This document shows, one piece after another, positions 16,582-24,941 of a stretch of DNA of 42,730 nucleotides. The stretch covers positions 1 through 42,730 of the forward strand of contig JBPCXW010000046.1 of the NCBI GenBank assembly GCA_051008185.1, read 5' to 3'. Origin of the DNA: CAXMWX01 sp051008185. Lineage in GTDB: Bacteria > Pseudomonadota > Gammaproteobacteria > Eutrophobiales > Eutrophobiaceae. The notes under the pieces were generated by a model. The model was not told the origin of the DNA. It saw only the letters and a list, made by a program, of their open reading frames with translations, and searched no databases. How positions within the stretch are numbered: the stretch's first letter is position 1; the number at the start of each line of letters is the position of its first letter. The position numbers and the translations under genes were made by a program.

Positions 16582-17154
16582 CTAAGAGCTGGTGTTATCT
16601 TTTGCACCAGACTGTTTCTGCGCGACCTTGGCCTGATCGGTAATATCAAAAAAAGTATAGGACAAGGTCAGCGACGAAAACCGTTTCGGTAAATCGGTAT
16701 CAACAATAAACCTCACCAACACCTCTTTACTCTCACCCGCCTGTAACAACTGCTCGCTAAAACAGAAACATTCTGTTTTATTGAAATATATCCCGGCCTG
16801 CGCCGGCGAGACGCTCGGGATCGCACGGCCAACCACCGGCCTGTCCGATTCGTTGCGCACGATGAACACGGCCTCCGACATCTTGCCGGGATGCACCCGC
16901 AACTGCCGGTTCACCGGCTTGAACTCCCAAGGTATGTCCCGCACATTGGTATCAAACACGACCGTAACCAGACGCTCATCGTCGCGCGTAATGTCACGTG
17001 CCTCGGTTTCGCTGATCCCGACCACCTTGCCCCTGCCGGTCAGGTCGCAATAGGCCTCATACAGCGGCACTAGCACATAACCGAAACCAAACATCACGAC
17101 GACGACCAGCGTCAGTCGGGTTACTGTTTTGGTTATCTTTGTTTGCGCCATCAC
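16582..17154 (-). CDS. ctaG: Cytochrome c oxidase copper chaperone Cox11/CtaG
   Basis: CtaG delivers copper to the CuB site of subunit I. The 190-residue protein has one N-terminal transmembrane helix (about 10-30) and a periplasmic immunoglobulin-like domain with the copper-binding CFCF motif (KTECFCFSEQ), the conserved FDTNVRDIPWEF strand and the C-terminal LSYTFFD. It sits between the small oxidase protein and ctaE, the usual position. Confidence 0.97.
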   Translation of the reverse strand: MMAQTKITKTVTRLTLVVVVMFGFGYVLVPLYEAYCDLTGRGKVVGISETEARDITRDDERLVTVVFDTNVRDIPWEFKPVNRQLRVHPGKMSEAVFIVRNESDRPVVGRAIPSVSPAQAGIYFNKTECFCFSEQLLQAGESKEVLVRFIVDTDLPKRFSSLTLSYTFFDITDQAKVAQKQSGAKDNTSS

Positions 17155-17163
17155 TATTACTCG

Positions 17164-17295
17164 CTATACATGCAACAAAATAAAACCCAGATAAATCACC
17201 GCGGCCATAGTGCCGAGAGCCACCGCCAGCCTGATGTTCGCCCGCTTGCGGCGGGCGGCGGCGTCATCTCCAATCCGGTTTGGTTCAGTTATCAT
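17164..17295 (-). CDS. Small one-helix cytochrome oxidase-associated protein
   Basis: A 43-codon frame, MITEPNRIGDDAAARRKRANIRL then one hydrophobic helix (about 23-41) ending LLHV. Tiny single-helix proteins with a basic N-terminal segment are regularly found between ctaD and ctaG and are annotated as oxidase small assembly or CoxIV-like proteins. It fills exactly the gap between ctaD (stop 17305) and ctaG (start 17154). Family membership is inferred from position, size and topology. Confidence 0.75.
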   Translation of the reverse strand: MITEPNRIGDDAAARRKRANIRLAVALGTMAAVIYLGFILLHV

Positions 17296-17304
17296 CGGTC
17301 TCCG

Positions 17305-18927
17305 TTATGAATGGGCGGTCGCCGCATTCACCTGCGGCGGCGTGGTAAAAGTATGAAACGGTGGTGGTGACGGCAAAGTCCATTCCAGACCTTTGGCGCC
17401 TTCCCACACTTCCTGCGAGGCCTTCTCGCCGCCGCGCACACATTTGATCACTATCCAGACAAACAGCAACTGACTCACGCCGAACACAAAGCCGCCTACG
17501 CTGGAGATCATGTTCCACTCAGTGAACTGGATATGGTAATCCGGGATCCGCCGCGGCATACCGGCCAGACCCAGAAAGTGCTGCGGGAAGAACAGTACGT
17601 TCACTGAAATGGCTGAGACCCAGAAATGTATCTGGCCCAGTCTCTCGTCGTAGTGATATCCGGTCCACTTCGGCAACCAGAAATAGGCTGCTGCCATTAG
17701 CGCAAAGACGGCGCCGGTCACCAGCACATAATGGAAATGCGCGACAACAAAATAGGTGTCGTGATATTGGAAGTCCGCCGGGGTGATGCCAAGCATCAGG
17801 CCAGAGAAACCGCCGATGGTGAACAGGAACACAAACGCAAGCGCAAACAGCATCGGGGTCTCAAAGGTCATGGAGCCGCGCCACATGGTGGCCAGCCAGT
17901 TGAATATCTTGACACCGGTGGGCACCGCGATGGACATCGTGGCATACATGAAGAACAACTCCCCGGCCAGCGGCATGCCGACAGTGAACATGTGGTGCGC
18001 CCAGACAAAGAATGACAGAAAGGCAATCGCCGCCGTCGCATAAACCATTGAGGAGTAACCGAACAACGGCTTACGGGCAAAGGTGGGGATGATCTGCGAG
18101 ACAATGCCGAACGCGGGCAGGATCAGGATATACACCTCCGGGTGACCGAAGAACCAGAAGATGTGCTGGAACATTACCGGATCACCGCCGCCCGCGGCGA
18201 TAAAGAAACTGGTGCCGAAATACTTGTCTGTCAGCAACATGGTGACCGCACCGGCCAGCACCGGCAGGGAGGCGATCAGCAGGAACGCGGTGATGATCCA
18301 GGTCCAGACAAACAGGGGCAGTTGCATAAAGCCCATGCCCGGGGCGCGCATGTTAAACACCGTGGCGATGATGTTGATGGCACCCATGATGGAGGAGATC
18401 CCGAGAAAATGTACGGTGAAGATCAGAAAGGGAAAGCCGTCCCCCAACTGCGAGACCAGCGGTGGATACATGGTCCAGCCACCGCTGGGCGCGCCGCCTT
18501 CCATGAAAAACGTGCCCAGCAACATCGCGAACGCGAACGGCAGGATCCAGAAACTCATATTGTTCATGCGTGGCAAGGCCATATCCGGCGCGCCGATCAT
18601 CATCGGCACCATCCAGTTGGCCAGCCCAACGCCCGCCGGCATCACTACGCCAAAGATCATGATCAAGGCGTGCATCGTAGTCATGGAATTGAAAAACAGC
18701 GGATCAACAAACTGTATCCCCGGCTGAAACAACTCGGCCCGGACTACCATGGCCATCGCACCACCGACAAAAAACATAATCAGGGAAAACACCAGATACA
18801 TCGTGCCGATGTCTTTATGGTTGGTAGAAAACAACCAGCGGCCTATGCCTGTTGGTTTGTGGTCATGGTCGTCGTGGTGGTGATCATCGTGATGATCAGC
18901 ACTATAACTTGGTGTCTCAATGCTCAT
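17305..18927 (-). CDS. ctaD: Cytochrome c oxidase subunit I
   Basis: Subunit I carries heme a, heme a3 and CuB and pumps protons. The 540-residue protein has 12 transmembrane helices and all active-site signatures: FFGHPEVYILILP with the cross-linked His/Tyr pair and the A1-type glutamate, HHMFTVGM with the two CuB histidines, and VVAHFHYVL with the heme ligands. The N terminus is unusual: residues 11-23 are almost all His and Asp (DHHDDHHHDDHDH), a possible metal-binding tail. It follows ctaC by about 49 bp in the direction of transcription. Confidence 0.98.
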   Translation of the reverse strand: MSIETPSYSADHHDDHHHDDHDHKPTGIGRWLFSTNHKDIGTMYLVFSLIMFFVGGAMAMVVRAELFQPGIQFVDPLFFNSMTTMHALIMIFGVVMPAGVGLANWMVPMMIGAPDMALPRMNNMSFWILPFAFAMLLGTFFMEGGAPSGGWTMYPPLVSQLGDGFPFLIFTVHFLGISSIMGAINIIATVFNMRAPGMGFMQLPLFVWTWIITAFLLIASLPVLAGAVTMLLTDKYFGTSFFIAAGGGDPVMFQHIFWFFGHPEVYILILPAFGIVSQIIPTFARKPLFGYSSMVYATAAIAFLSFFVWAHHMFTVGMPLAGELFFMYATMSIAVPTGVKIFNWLATMWRGSMTFETPMLFALAFVFLFTIGGFSGLMLGITPADFQYHDTYFVVAHFHYVLVTGAVFALMAAAYFWLPKWTGYHYDERLGQIHFWVSAISVNVLFFPQHFLGLAGMPRRIPDYHIQFTEWNMISSVGGFVFGVSQLLFVWIVIKCVRGGEKASQEVWEGAKGLEWTLPSPPPFHTFTTPPQVNAATAHS

Positions 18928-18976
18928 ATTTGTATCCTCTCATCAGATCTCTGGATGTTGTGACACTTTACTCTTG

Positions 18977-20137
18977 TTATCGTTTCGCGGCAATGTCGGC
19001 GGGCTGCACCCTGTCACCGGTGTCATTGCCCCAGGCATTACGCTCATAGGTAATGATCGCGGCCAAATCAACATCGCCCAGTTGCGGCCCGAACGCCGCC
19101 ATTGCAGTGCCCGGCTTGCCGTGCATCACGATATCAATATGCCCGTCAACCGGCCCGGTGGCAATCGGGCCACCGGCCAGCGCGGCAAACGCGCCGGGGA
19201 TCCCCTTGCCGTCTGCCTGATGACAGGCCTGGCAAAAGGTGGCGTAAGATTCTTTTCCCCTCTCCATTAATTCGTCCATGCTCCACTCGCGGTCGGCACC
19301 GGCGTTCGCATCATCGGCGGCGACAAGCATATCGCCCACCCAGTCAAAGTAGGCATCCTCGGACACGGCCTTCAAAACTATCGGCATGAAGCCGTGATCG
19401 CGGCCGCACAACTCGGTGCATTGGCCTCTATAAGTGCCTTCCTCTTCTATCACCGCCCAGGATTCATTGATGAAGCCGGGAATGGAATCGCGCTTCCAGC
19501 CCAGTGCCGGCACCCACCAGGCATGGATAACATCCGCCGCCGTGGTGAGAAAACGGATCTTGCTGCCTACCGGCACGACCAAAGGCTTGTCCACATCCAG
19601 CAGATAATGTTCCACGCTGGCAGGGTCAAGCCCGGAATTGAGTTGCCGGATCTCGTTGCTCTTGCTATCCAGAATACTGAAAAACTTGAAGCCTTCATCC
19701 ATATACTCATATTCCCACTTCCACTGATGGCCTGTGACCTTGATGGTCATGTCGGCATCACCTGTCGCTTCCATTTCAATCAGGGTTTGGGTGGCGGGGA
19801 TGGCCATAATGATAAGGATAACTATCGGGATGGCAGTCCAGATCAATTCCAGTCCGGTGTTGTGGTGAAACTGCGCCGCAACCGCCCCTCTGGATTTGCG
19901 GTGACTATAAATGGACCAGAACATGATGCCGAATACCACCACGCCAATGGCGCAGCAGATGTAAAAGATCAGCATATGCAGATCATAAACTTCCCGGCTT
20001 ATCTCGGTAACGCCCCGGGTCATATTGAGTCCGTATTCGGCATGGGCGAGTGGAGAGAACAACATCGCAACAAATGATACAGCCGTTACACGACAACTAT
20101 TCATCAATTTGTTCAGTTTCAATTTTTTTTCCGACAT
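18977..20137 (-). CDS. ctaC: Cytochrome c oxidase subunit II with fused cytochrome c domain
   Basis: From the ATG at 20137 the protein has 386 residues, in order: signal peptide (cleavage likely after AHA, residue 33), two transmembrane helices (about 55-77, 97-118), a cupredoxin domain with the CuA ligands His205, Cys240, Glu242, Cys244, His248 and Met251, and a C-terminal cytochrome c domain with CQACH (302-306) and likely axial Met346. The fusion marks a caa3-type oxidase. GAGGA lies 7 bp before this start; an in-frame ATG at 20170 would add 11 residues but has a poor ribosome binding site. It is first in the oxidase structural operon. Confidence 0.96.
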   Translation of the reverse strand: MSEKKLKLNKLMNSCRVTAVSFVAMLFSPLAHAEYGLNMTRGVTEISREVYDLHMLIFYICCAIGVVVFGIMFWSIYSHRKSRGAVAAQFHHNTGLELIWTAIPIVILIIMAIPATQTLIEMEATGDADMTIKVTGHQWKWEYEYMDEGFKFFSILDSKSNEIRQLNSGLDPASVEHYLLDVDKPLVVPVGSKIRFLTTAADVIHAWWVPALGWKRDSIPGFINESWAVIEEEGTYRGQCTELCGRDHGFMPIVLKAVSEDAYFDWVGDMLVAADDANAGADREWSMDELMERGKESYATFCQACHQADGKGIPGAFAALAGGPIATGPVDGHIDIVMHGKPGTAMAAFGPQLGDVDLAAIITYERNAWGNDTGDRVQPADIAAKR

Positions 20138-20245
20138 GCTGTTTTCCTCAGCGTTACTTTTTGTGTTCATGTTTGGTTATTGATCACTGCGGCGGCAATA
20201 TGCCCCACACCGATACCTGATGCAAGCCCGCGTAGCGGATCAGTA

Positions 20246-20403
20246 CTTATGAGGCCAATCAGCAAGTCCCCCCACCGGAGCCACTACGGGCTACGCCCTT
20301 GTGCCACCGGCTCCCCCTCAAGGGGGGAGCTATTCGTGCCGGTGTTATTGCTCCCCCCTTGAGGGGGAGCCAAAGGAGGCGAGGCCTGCTTTGGTGGGGG
20401 GAC
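20246..20403 (+). repeat. Palindromic intergenic element, full copy C
   Basis: A 20-bp flank (20246-20265) is followed by a 138-bp unit (20266-20403) with perfect 11-bp inverted termini, two hairpins (20309-20330, 20350-20371) and a 19-bp core (20331-20349). Compared with copy B the arms are inverted but the core is not. It separates the end of bioD from the ctaC promoter region, and its strong GC hairpins could stop or slow bio transcripts before ctaC. The neighbouring stretch 20138-20245 holds only a weak ctaC promoter candidate. Confidence 0.9.
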
Positions 20404-20430
20404 GGGGCGGCCCCCTGCCATCTCTTCGCC

Positions 20431-21135
20431 CTACAATACACCCTTGACCGGCAAGCGGTCAATATGTAGCCGGGCTGAGTCCGGGCTTTCCGGTGCGGCT
20501 GTCTCATTATGCGGCATCAGCCCGATAAACGGTGCGGCTATCGCCGCCTGCAGGCAGGCGATGGTGGCATCGGGCTCGGTATAGGCGGGATCAATCTGAT
20601 TGGCCACCCAGCCCGCCAGTTGTCGGCCCGAGGCCGTGATGGCCTGTGCGGTCAGCAAGGCGTGGTTGATACAGCCGAGGCGCATCCCGACTACCAGCAC
20701 TATCTGTAAATCCAGCCTGTCCGCTACCTCCGCCCAGCTGTTGCCGCCGCCCAGCGGCACCAGCCAACCGCCGGCCCCCTCAACCACGACCACATCCGCA
20801 TCGCCGCTGATGCGGGCATAACAGTCGGCGATGTGGGTCAGCTTGATGTCCGTCCCGTCTGCCGCCGCGGCGATATGCGGGGCGATGGCGGGGGCGAACG
20901 CGTAGGGATTGATGTCGGCATAGTCCAGTTGTGTCGAGCAGCGGGCCTGGATCTGCACGGCATCGGCATTGCGCCATCCGGCGGGGCTGGTCTCACAACC
21001 GCTGGCCACCGGCTTCATCCCATTGACGCGCAGGCCCGCCGCCTGCAATCGCGCCATTAACGTCAGGGCGAACCGGGTCTTGCCCATCGCCGTGTCGGTG
21101 GCGGTAACAAACAGGCCGTTAGCTGCCATCGGCAT
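20431..21135 (-). CDS. bioD: Dethiobiotin synthetase
   Basis: BioD closes the ureido ring of dethiobiotin with CO2 and ATP. The P-loop reads TATDTAMGKT, the BioD form of Walker A, followed by GMKPVASGCE and VVVEGAGGWLVPLG, both diagnostic. The start is ATG 21135 or ATG 21129, both inside the end of bioC, giving 234 or 232 residues; the open frame extends further into bioC but lacks family similarity there. Last gene of the bioBFCD operon; element C lies 28 bp downstream. Confidence 0.95.
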   Translation of the reverse strand: MPMAANGLFVTATDTAMGKTRFALTLMARLQAAGLRVNGMKPVASGCETSPAGWRNADAVQIQARCSTQLDYADINPYAFAPAIAPHIAAAADGTDIKLTHIADCYARISGDADVVVVEGAGGWLVPLGGGNSWAEVADRLDLQIVLVVGMRLGCINHALLTAQAITASGRQLAGWVANQIDPAYTEPDATIACLQAAIAAPFIGLMPHNETAAPESPDSARLHIDRLPVKGVL

Positions 21136-22012
21136 CACGGTGTTTGATCGCGGAGAGCGGGATGGCGACGCTGTCTCCCGCCGCCTGTCGCCGTTGCTGT
21201 TGATGTTGCGGCACCCAGGCATGACCATAGACCACCTCAAAGGTGGCCGGTAATGTGGCTTCGGAACACTGCCGTTGGTATGCCTCGGTCATGCGCTTCA
21301 ACATCGCCGGGGTGGTCAATGACTTGCGTTGCCCGAGATTGGTGTTGCTGGCGCCCAGTGACTTTAACTCCTGCAACAGGCTTCGCACATCCTGATACAG
21401 CAGGGTGAACCGCTCTGTCTCCAGCACCGGCTCGGTAAAGCCCGCCCGTATCATGCCGTCGCCGATGTCGTGCATATCCATGAAGGCATTCACATGGATA
21501 TGATCATCCACCGCGCGCCAACTCTGCCGCAGTTCCGACAAGGTGTCGGGGCCGAAGCTGCTGAACAGGAACAGGCCGCCCGGTTGCAATACCCGCAGAC
21601 ACTCCTGCAACGAGCGCTGCGGATCAACGACCCACTGTAGCATCAGGTTGGAGACGGCAAGGTCAATGCTGGTATCGCGCAAGGGCAGAAACTCCGCATC
21701 GGCGCAGACATAACGTTGTCGGGAGAAAAACCATCGCGCCTGCTGTCGTGCCTGACGCAGCATGTTTGGCGCGCAGTCCAGTTGAATGACCCGGCCTCGG
21801 CGGTAACGCGCCGCGATATGCCGCCCGACAAAACCGGTGCCGGAACCCAGGTCCAAACTGAGTGCGGGTTTGATGCGGATGTGATCCAGCCGTTCCAGCA
21901 GACGCGTCCCGACCACTCGTTGCAACTGCGCCACCTTGTCGTAACCGGCGGCGGCAGTATCAAAGTTGCGGCGTATCCGGGCCCCGTCGCGTTGATAGCC
22001 GTCGGTGATCAT
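21119..22012 (-). CDS. bioC: Malonyl-ACP O-methyltransferase
   Basis: BioC methylates malonyl-ACP so that fatty-acid synthesis can build the pimeloyl chain. The 297-residue protein has the BioC N terminus (IRRNFDTAAAGYDKVAQLQ) and the SAM-binding motif LDLGSGTGFVGRHIA, then LPLRDTSIDLAVSNLMLQWV and LFLFSSFGPDTLSELRQSW, typical of BioC. It overlaps bioF by 4 bp and bioD by up to 17 bp. No bioH is adjacent, so the ester-cleaving step must be encoded elsewhere. Confidence 0.95.
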   Translation of the reverse strand: MITDGYQRDGARIRRNFDTAAAGYDKVAQLQRVVGTRLLERLDHIRIKPALSLDLGSGTGFVGRHIAARYRRGRVIQLDCAPNMLRQARQQARWFFSRQRYVCADAEFLPLRDTSIDLAVSNLMLQWVVDPQRSLQECLRVLQPGGLFLFSSFGPDTLSELRQSWRAVDDHIHVNAFMDMHDIGDGMIRAGFTEPVLETERFTLLYQDVRSLLQELKSLGASNTNLGQRKSLTTPAMLKRMTEAYQRQCSEATLPATFEVVYGHAWVPQHQQQRRQAAGDSVAIPLSAIKHRDADGS

Positions 22013-23172
22013 TGCGCGGCACAGAACCGGTGCAATTCATCCAGCAGGCGTTGCAACTGCTCCGGCGTATGCGCGGCGTTCAGGCTGATGCGAAGTCGCT
22101 CCGTGCCGGCGGCCACGGTGGGTGAGCGGATTACCCCTGTGCGGATCCCCTGCTCGGCGAGGAACCGTCCAGCTTGCATTACCTGTTCATTGCCCGGTAG
22201 TAGCAAGGCCTGAACCGGGGTGTCTGATGGCAGTATCGTTAGCCCGCGCTCGGCGGCGCCCCGGCGGAACAGCGCGATCAACTGCCGCAATGTCTGTCGC
22301 CGCCAGTCCTCCTGTGCGAGCAGTTGCAAGGCCTTGTCCGCCGTGGCGGCCAGGGCCGCGGGTAAGGCGGTGGAGTAAATGTAGCTGCGGCCCTGTTGCA
22401 GGATCAGCTCCACCAGATCGCGGTCACCGGCGATGAAGGCACCATGCACGCCTGCGGCCTTGCCCAGTGTCGCGATGATCAACGGCACCTGTTGTTCGGA
22501 CAGACCGAGTTGCGCCACGGTGCCGGCGCCGTTGTCACCCAACACGCCGAAGCCGTGCGCGTCATCCACGGCCAGAACGGCATCGTGTTGTTGGCACAGT
22601 CGCGCCGCCCCGGCGATGTCCGCCACCACGCCGGACATACTGAACACAGACTCGGTCACCACCAGCGCACCGGGCGCGGCGGTTTGTAGCAGGCGCGCGA
22701 GGTCTGTTGTTTGCAGATGGCGGTAGCGTTGTAGTCGTGCTGCTGTCAGGCGACCGGCATCTATCAGTGAGGCGTGATTGTGTTTGTCCATGATCACATT
22801 GGCGTTGCGGTCGGCGGCAAGGGTGGTGACCAGTGCCAGATTGGCCAGATAGCCACTGGAGAACAACAGGGCGCGGGAGCGGCCGGTCAATTCGCAGATG
22901 TGTTGTTCCAGTTGTCGGTGGGCGTTGCTGTAACCGCAGATCAACGGCGAGCCGCCGCTGCCGATGCCGTAACGAGCGGCGGCGGTTTGCAAGGTTTGCA
23001 CCAGCCTCGCGTCATTGGCCAGGGCCAGATAATCATTGCTGCAAAAATCCAGTGGCTTGCCGCGCTGGCGGTCGGCGGCGGCCTCGGGAAAGATCAGTTC
23101 GCCGACGCGGGTCAGGCCGCGCTGGTGAATGGCATCAAGCCGTCGGCGCGGCCATTCGCGTGCGGCCATCAT
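22009..23172 (-). CDS. bioF: 8-amino-7-oxononanoate synthase
   Basis: BioF condenses pimeloyl-ACP with alanine in a PLP-dependent reaction. From ATG 23172 (overlapping the bioB stop as ATGA; ATG 23169 also possible) the protein has 387 residues. It shows DFCSNDYLALAND, GSGGSPLICGYSNAHRQLE, the cofactor-binding AVDDAHGFGVLG, and the PLP lysine in TLGKAAGVHGAF. The frame stays open for 40 codons upstream inside bioB, but that segment has no BioF similarity. Confidence 0.96.
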   Translation of the reverse strand: MMAAREWPRRRLDAIHQRGLTRVGELIFPEAAADRQRGKPLDFCSNDYLALANDARLVQTLQTAAARYGIGSGGSPLICGYSNAHRQLEQHICELTGRSRALLFSSGYLANLALVTTLAADRNANVIMDKHNHASLIDAGRLTAARLQRYRHLQTTDLARLLQTAAPGALVVTESVFSMSGVVADIAGAARLCQQHDAVLAVDDAHGFGVLGDNGAGTVAQLGLSEQQVPLIIATLGKAAGVHGAFIAGDRDLVELILQQGRSYIYSTALPAALAATADKALQLLAQEDWRRQTLRQLIALFRRGAAERGLTILPSDTPVQALLLPGNEQVMQAGRFLAEQGIRTGVIRSPTVAAGTERLRISLNAAHTPEQLQRLLDELHRFCAAQ

Positions 23173-24170
23173 TGTTGTGATGAACTGATCCCCAGACGCG
23201 CGAACAGGGCGCTGTCTTTTCCGTACTGAGGGTTTTCGGTGGTCAGTAATTTTTCGCCATAGAAAATGGAGTTGGCACCGGCGTGAAAACACAGGGCCTG
23301 CAGACTGTCATCCATGCCGCTCCGGCCTGCCGACAGGCGCACCCGTGCGGCCGGCATCAGGATGCGCGCCACGGCCACGGTCTTGACCAGATCGAACGGA
23401 TCAAATCCGGAGTCTGGTTGTAGTGGTGTGCCTTCTACTTTGACAAACAGATTGATTGGTACGCTTTCCGGGTGTCGGGGCAGGTTGGCCAGGGTTTGTA
23501 ACATACTCGCCCGGTCCGCCAGGGTTTCGCCCATGCCGAGGATGCCGCCGCAACAGACATTGATGCCGGCGTTGCGTACGTGTCCCAGTGTCTCCAGCCG
23601 GTCGGCGTAGGTGCGGGTGGTGATGATCTTCTCGTAATACTCTGCCGAGGTGTCAAGGTTATGGTTGTAGTAGTCCAGCCCGGCGGCGGCCAGTCGCTCG
23701 GCCTGATGTTGTTCCAGCATGCCGAGGGTCACGCAGGACTCCAGGCCGAGGGACTTGATGCCTTTGATCATCGCTTCCACCTGTTGCAGATCCTTGTCTT
23801 TGGGGCTACGCCAGGCGGCACCGAGACAAAAGCGGCCGGCACCGTTTGTCGCCGCCTCTTGTGCGGCGGCCATGACTTCTTCATAAGCAAGCAGGGGTTC
23901 GGCTTCAACGCCGGTCTGGTAGCGGGCGCTTTGCGGACAATAGGCGCAGTCTTCCGGGCAACCGCCGCTTTTGATATTCAGCAAGGTGCTGAGTTGTACC
24001 TCGTTGGGATTGAAGTGCCGCCGGTGCAGGCTGTGGGCGCGATGTAAAAGATCGCTGAACGGTAATTCATACAGGGTTATAATCTCATCTTGCCCCCAAT
24101 CGTGACGGGGGATATCGGATGCGACAGGCTCAGGAAGATCAAACTCATGAACAGGATGAATGGACGACAC
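23169..24170 (-). CDS. bioB: Biotin synthase
   Basis: BioB inserts sulfur into dethiobiotin by radical SAM chemistry. The 333-residue protein has the CxxxCxxC cluster motif (GGCPEDCAYCPQSARY) and the conserved YNHNLDTS and GGILGMGE segments. The start is GTG at 24170, with GGAG 7 bp upstream; no ATG fits the N terminus. First gene of the operon; its promoter and BirA operator lie in the 73 bp before divergent comF. Confidence 0.97.
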   Translation of the reverse strand: MSSIHPVHEFDLPEPVASDIPRHDWGQDEIITLYELPFSDLLHRAHSLHRRHFNPNEVQLSTLLNIKSGGCPEDCAYCPQSARYQTGVEAEPLLAYEEVMAAAQEAATNGAGRFCLGAAWRSPKDKDLQQVEAMIKGIKSLGLESCVTLGMLEQHQAERLAAAGLDYYNHNLDTSAEYYEKIITTRTYADRLETLGHVRNAGINVCCGGILGMGETLADRASMLQTLANLPRHPESVPINLFVKVEGTPLQPDSGFDPFDLVKTVAVARILMPAARVRLSAGRSGMDDSLQALCFHAGANSIFYGEKLLTTENPQYGKDSALFARLGISSSQQ

Positions 24171-24200
24171 AGGATGACTCCGGCAAGGAATGGTCAGGCG

Positions 24201-24228
24201 ATCGTAAATGGCTGGAGGTATTTGTCAA
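24201..24228 (-). promoter_or_regulatory. Promoter of the bioBFCD operon
   Basis: On the minus strand a perfect -35 TTGACA (24223-24228) is followed after 16 bp by TACGAT (24201-24206), a 4/6 match to the -10 box. Transcription would begin near 24194, leaving a leader of about 24 nt with GGAG before the bioB GTG. The -35 hexamer lies inside one arm of the BirA operator. Confidence 0.75.
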
Positions 24229-24254
24229 CCCCGGGATGGCGTGATGGTTGACTA
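24222..24254. promoter_or_regulatory. BirA (biotin repressor) operator
   Basis: TTGTCAACC (24222-24230), a 15-bp spacer, and GGTTGACTA (24246-24254) match the BirA consensus TTGTnAACC-N14/16-GGTTnACAA in 17 of 18 scored positions (one mismatch in the right arm). The left arm covers the bioB -35 box, so BirA bound to biotinyl-AMP would block the bio operon. The spacer and right arm cover the comF start codon at 24244, so comF expression could also be affected. Confidence 0.85.
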
Positions 24255-24939
24255 CTTGCTTATGTTGAAACGACTACTGCCGGCCCGGAGTTGCGTCTTG
24301 TGCGCCCGGCCCGACCGGGGACACGGGATCTGCGATGCCTGCATACAACAACTTCCCGCTATTACCCAGGCCTGCCCCGTTTGCGGGATTCAACAACGAC
24401 ATGACTGGCCCTGTGGCGATTGCCTCAGTGCGCCGCCGGATTATGATCGCTGCATCGCCGCGCTGGATTATTGCTACCCGGTCAATCGGCTGGTGCAACT
24501 GGCGAAATATCACGGCAGGCTAGACGTGCTGACTTTTCTAAGCTCGCAACTGGTGCCGCGTCTGCGGCAACTGGAGACCCTGCCGGATGGTCTCATCCCG
24601 GTCCCGCTACACCCGCGGCGGCATTGCTGGCGCGGTTACAATCAGGCCGAGCTGATCGCCACCCGGCTAAGCCGTGATCTGAACATCCCCTGCTTCAACC
24701 AGACCCTGCGGCGCGCGCGCGCCCCAAAGGAACAGGCGGCGTTGCAGCCGAGACAACGGCAGCACAATGTGAAAGGGGCGTTTCATCTGCGGGCCTTGCC
24801 GGCCCGGGATTATGTTGCGGTGATTGATGATGTGGTCACGACCGGTGCCACCGGTAATGAGATCGCCCGTCTGCTGAAACAGGCGGGGGTGCGACGGGTG
24901 GAGATCTGGTCGCTGGCCCGGGCCGCGCAATTGCTGTGA
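24244..24939 (+). CDS. comF: ComF family phosphoribosyltransferase-like protein
   Basis: ComF proteins are needed for natural DNA uptake in several bacteria and carry a phosphoribosyltransferase fold. The 231-residue protein has N-terminal paired zinc-ribbon cysteines (CVLCARPDRGHGICDAC and CPVCG) and the PRPP-binding motif VAVIDDVVTTGATGNEIA near the C terminus. The start ATG 24244 follows GGGA by about 7 bp; ATG 24262 is a shorter alternative, and the frame is open a little further upstream. It is divergent from bioB, as in many gammaproteobacteria, and convergent with gyrB (2-bp gap). Confidence 0.94.
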   Translation: MVDYLLMLKRLLPARSCVLCARPDRGHGICDACIQQLPAITQACPVCGIQQRHDWPCGDCLSAPPDYDRCIAALDYCYPVNRLVQLAKYHGRLDVLTFLSSQLVPRLRQLETLPDGLIPVPLHPRRHCWRGYNQAELIATRLSRDLNIPCFNQTLRRARAPKEQAALQPRQRQHNVKGAFHLRALPARDYVAVIDDVVTTGATGNEIARLLKQAGVRRVEIWSLARAAQLL

Positions 24940-24941
24940 AG

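Noticed and set aside
18142..18963. A 273-codon plus-strand open frame opposite ctaD
   Set aside because: It is antisense to the highly conserved ctaD; its composition is explained by ctaD codons and it has no start context.
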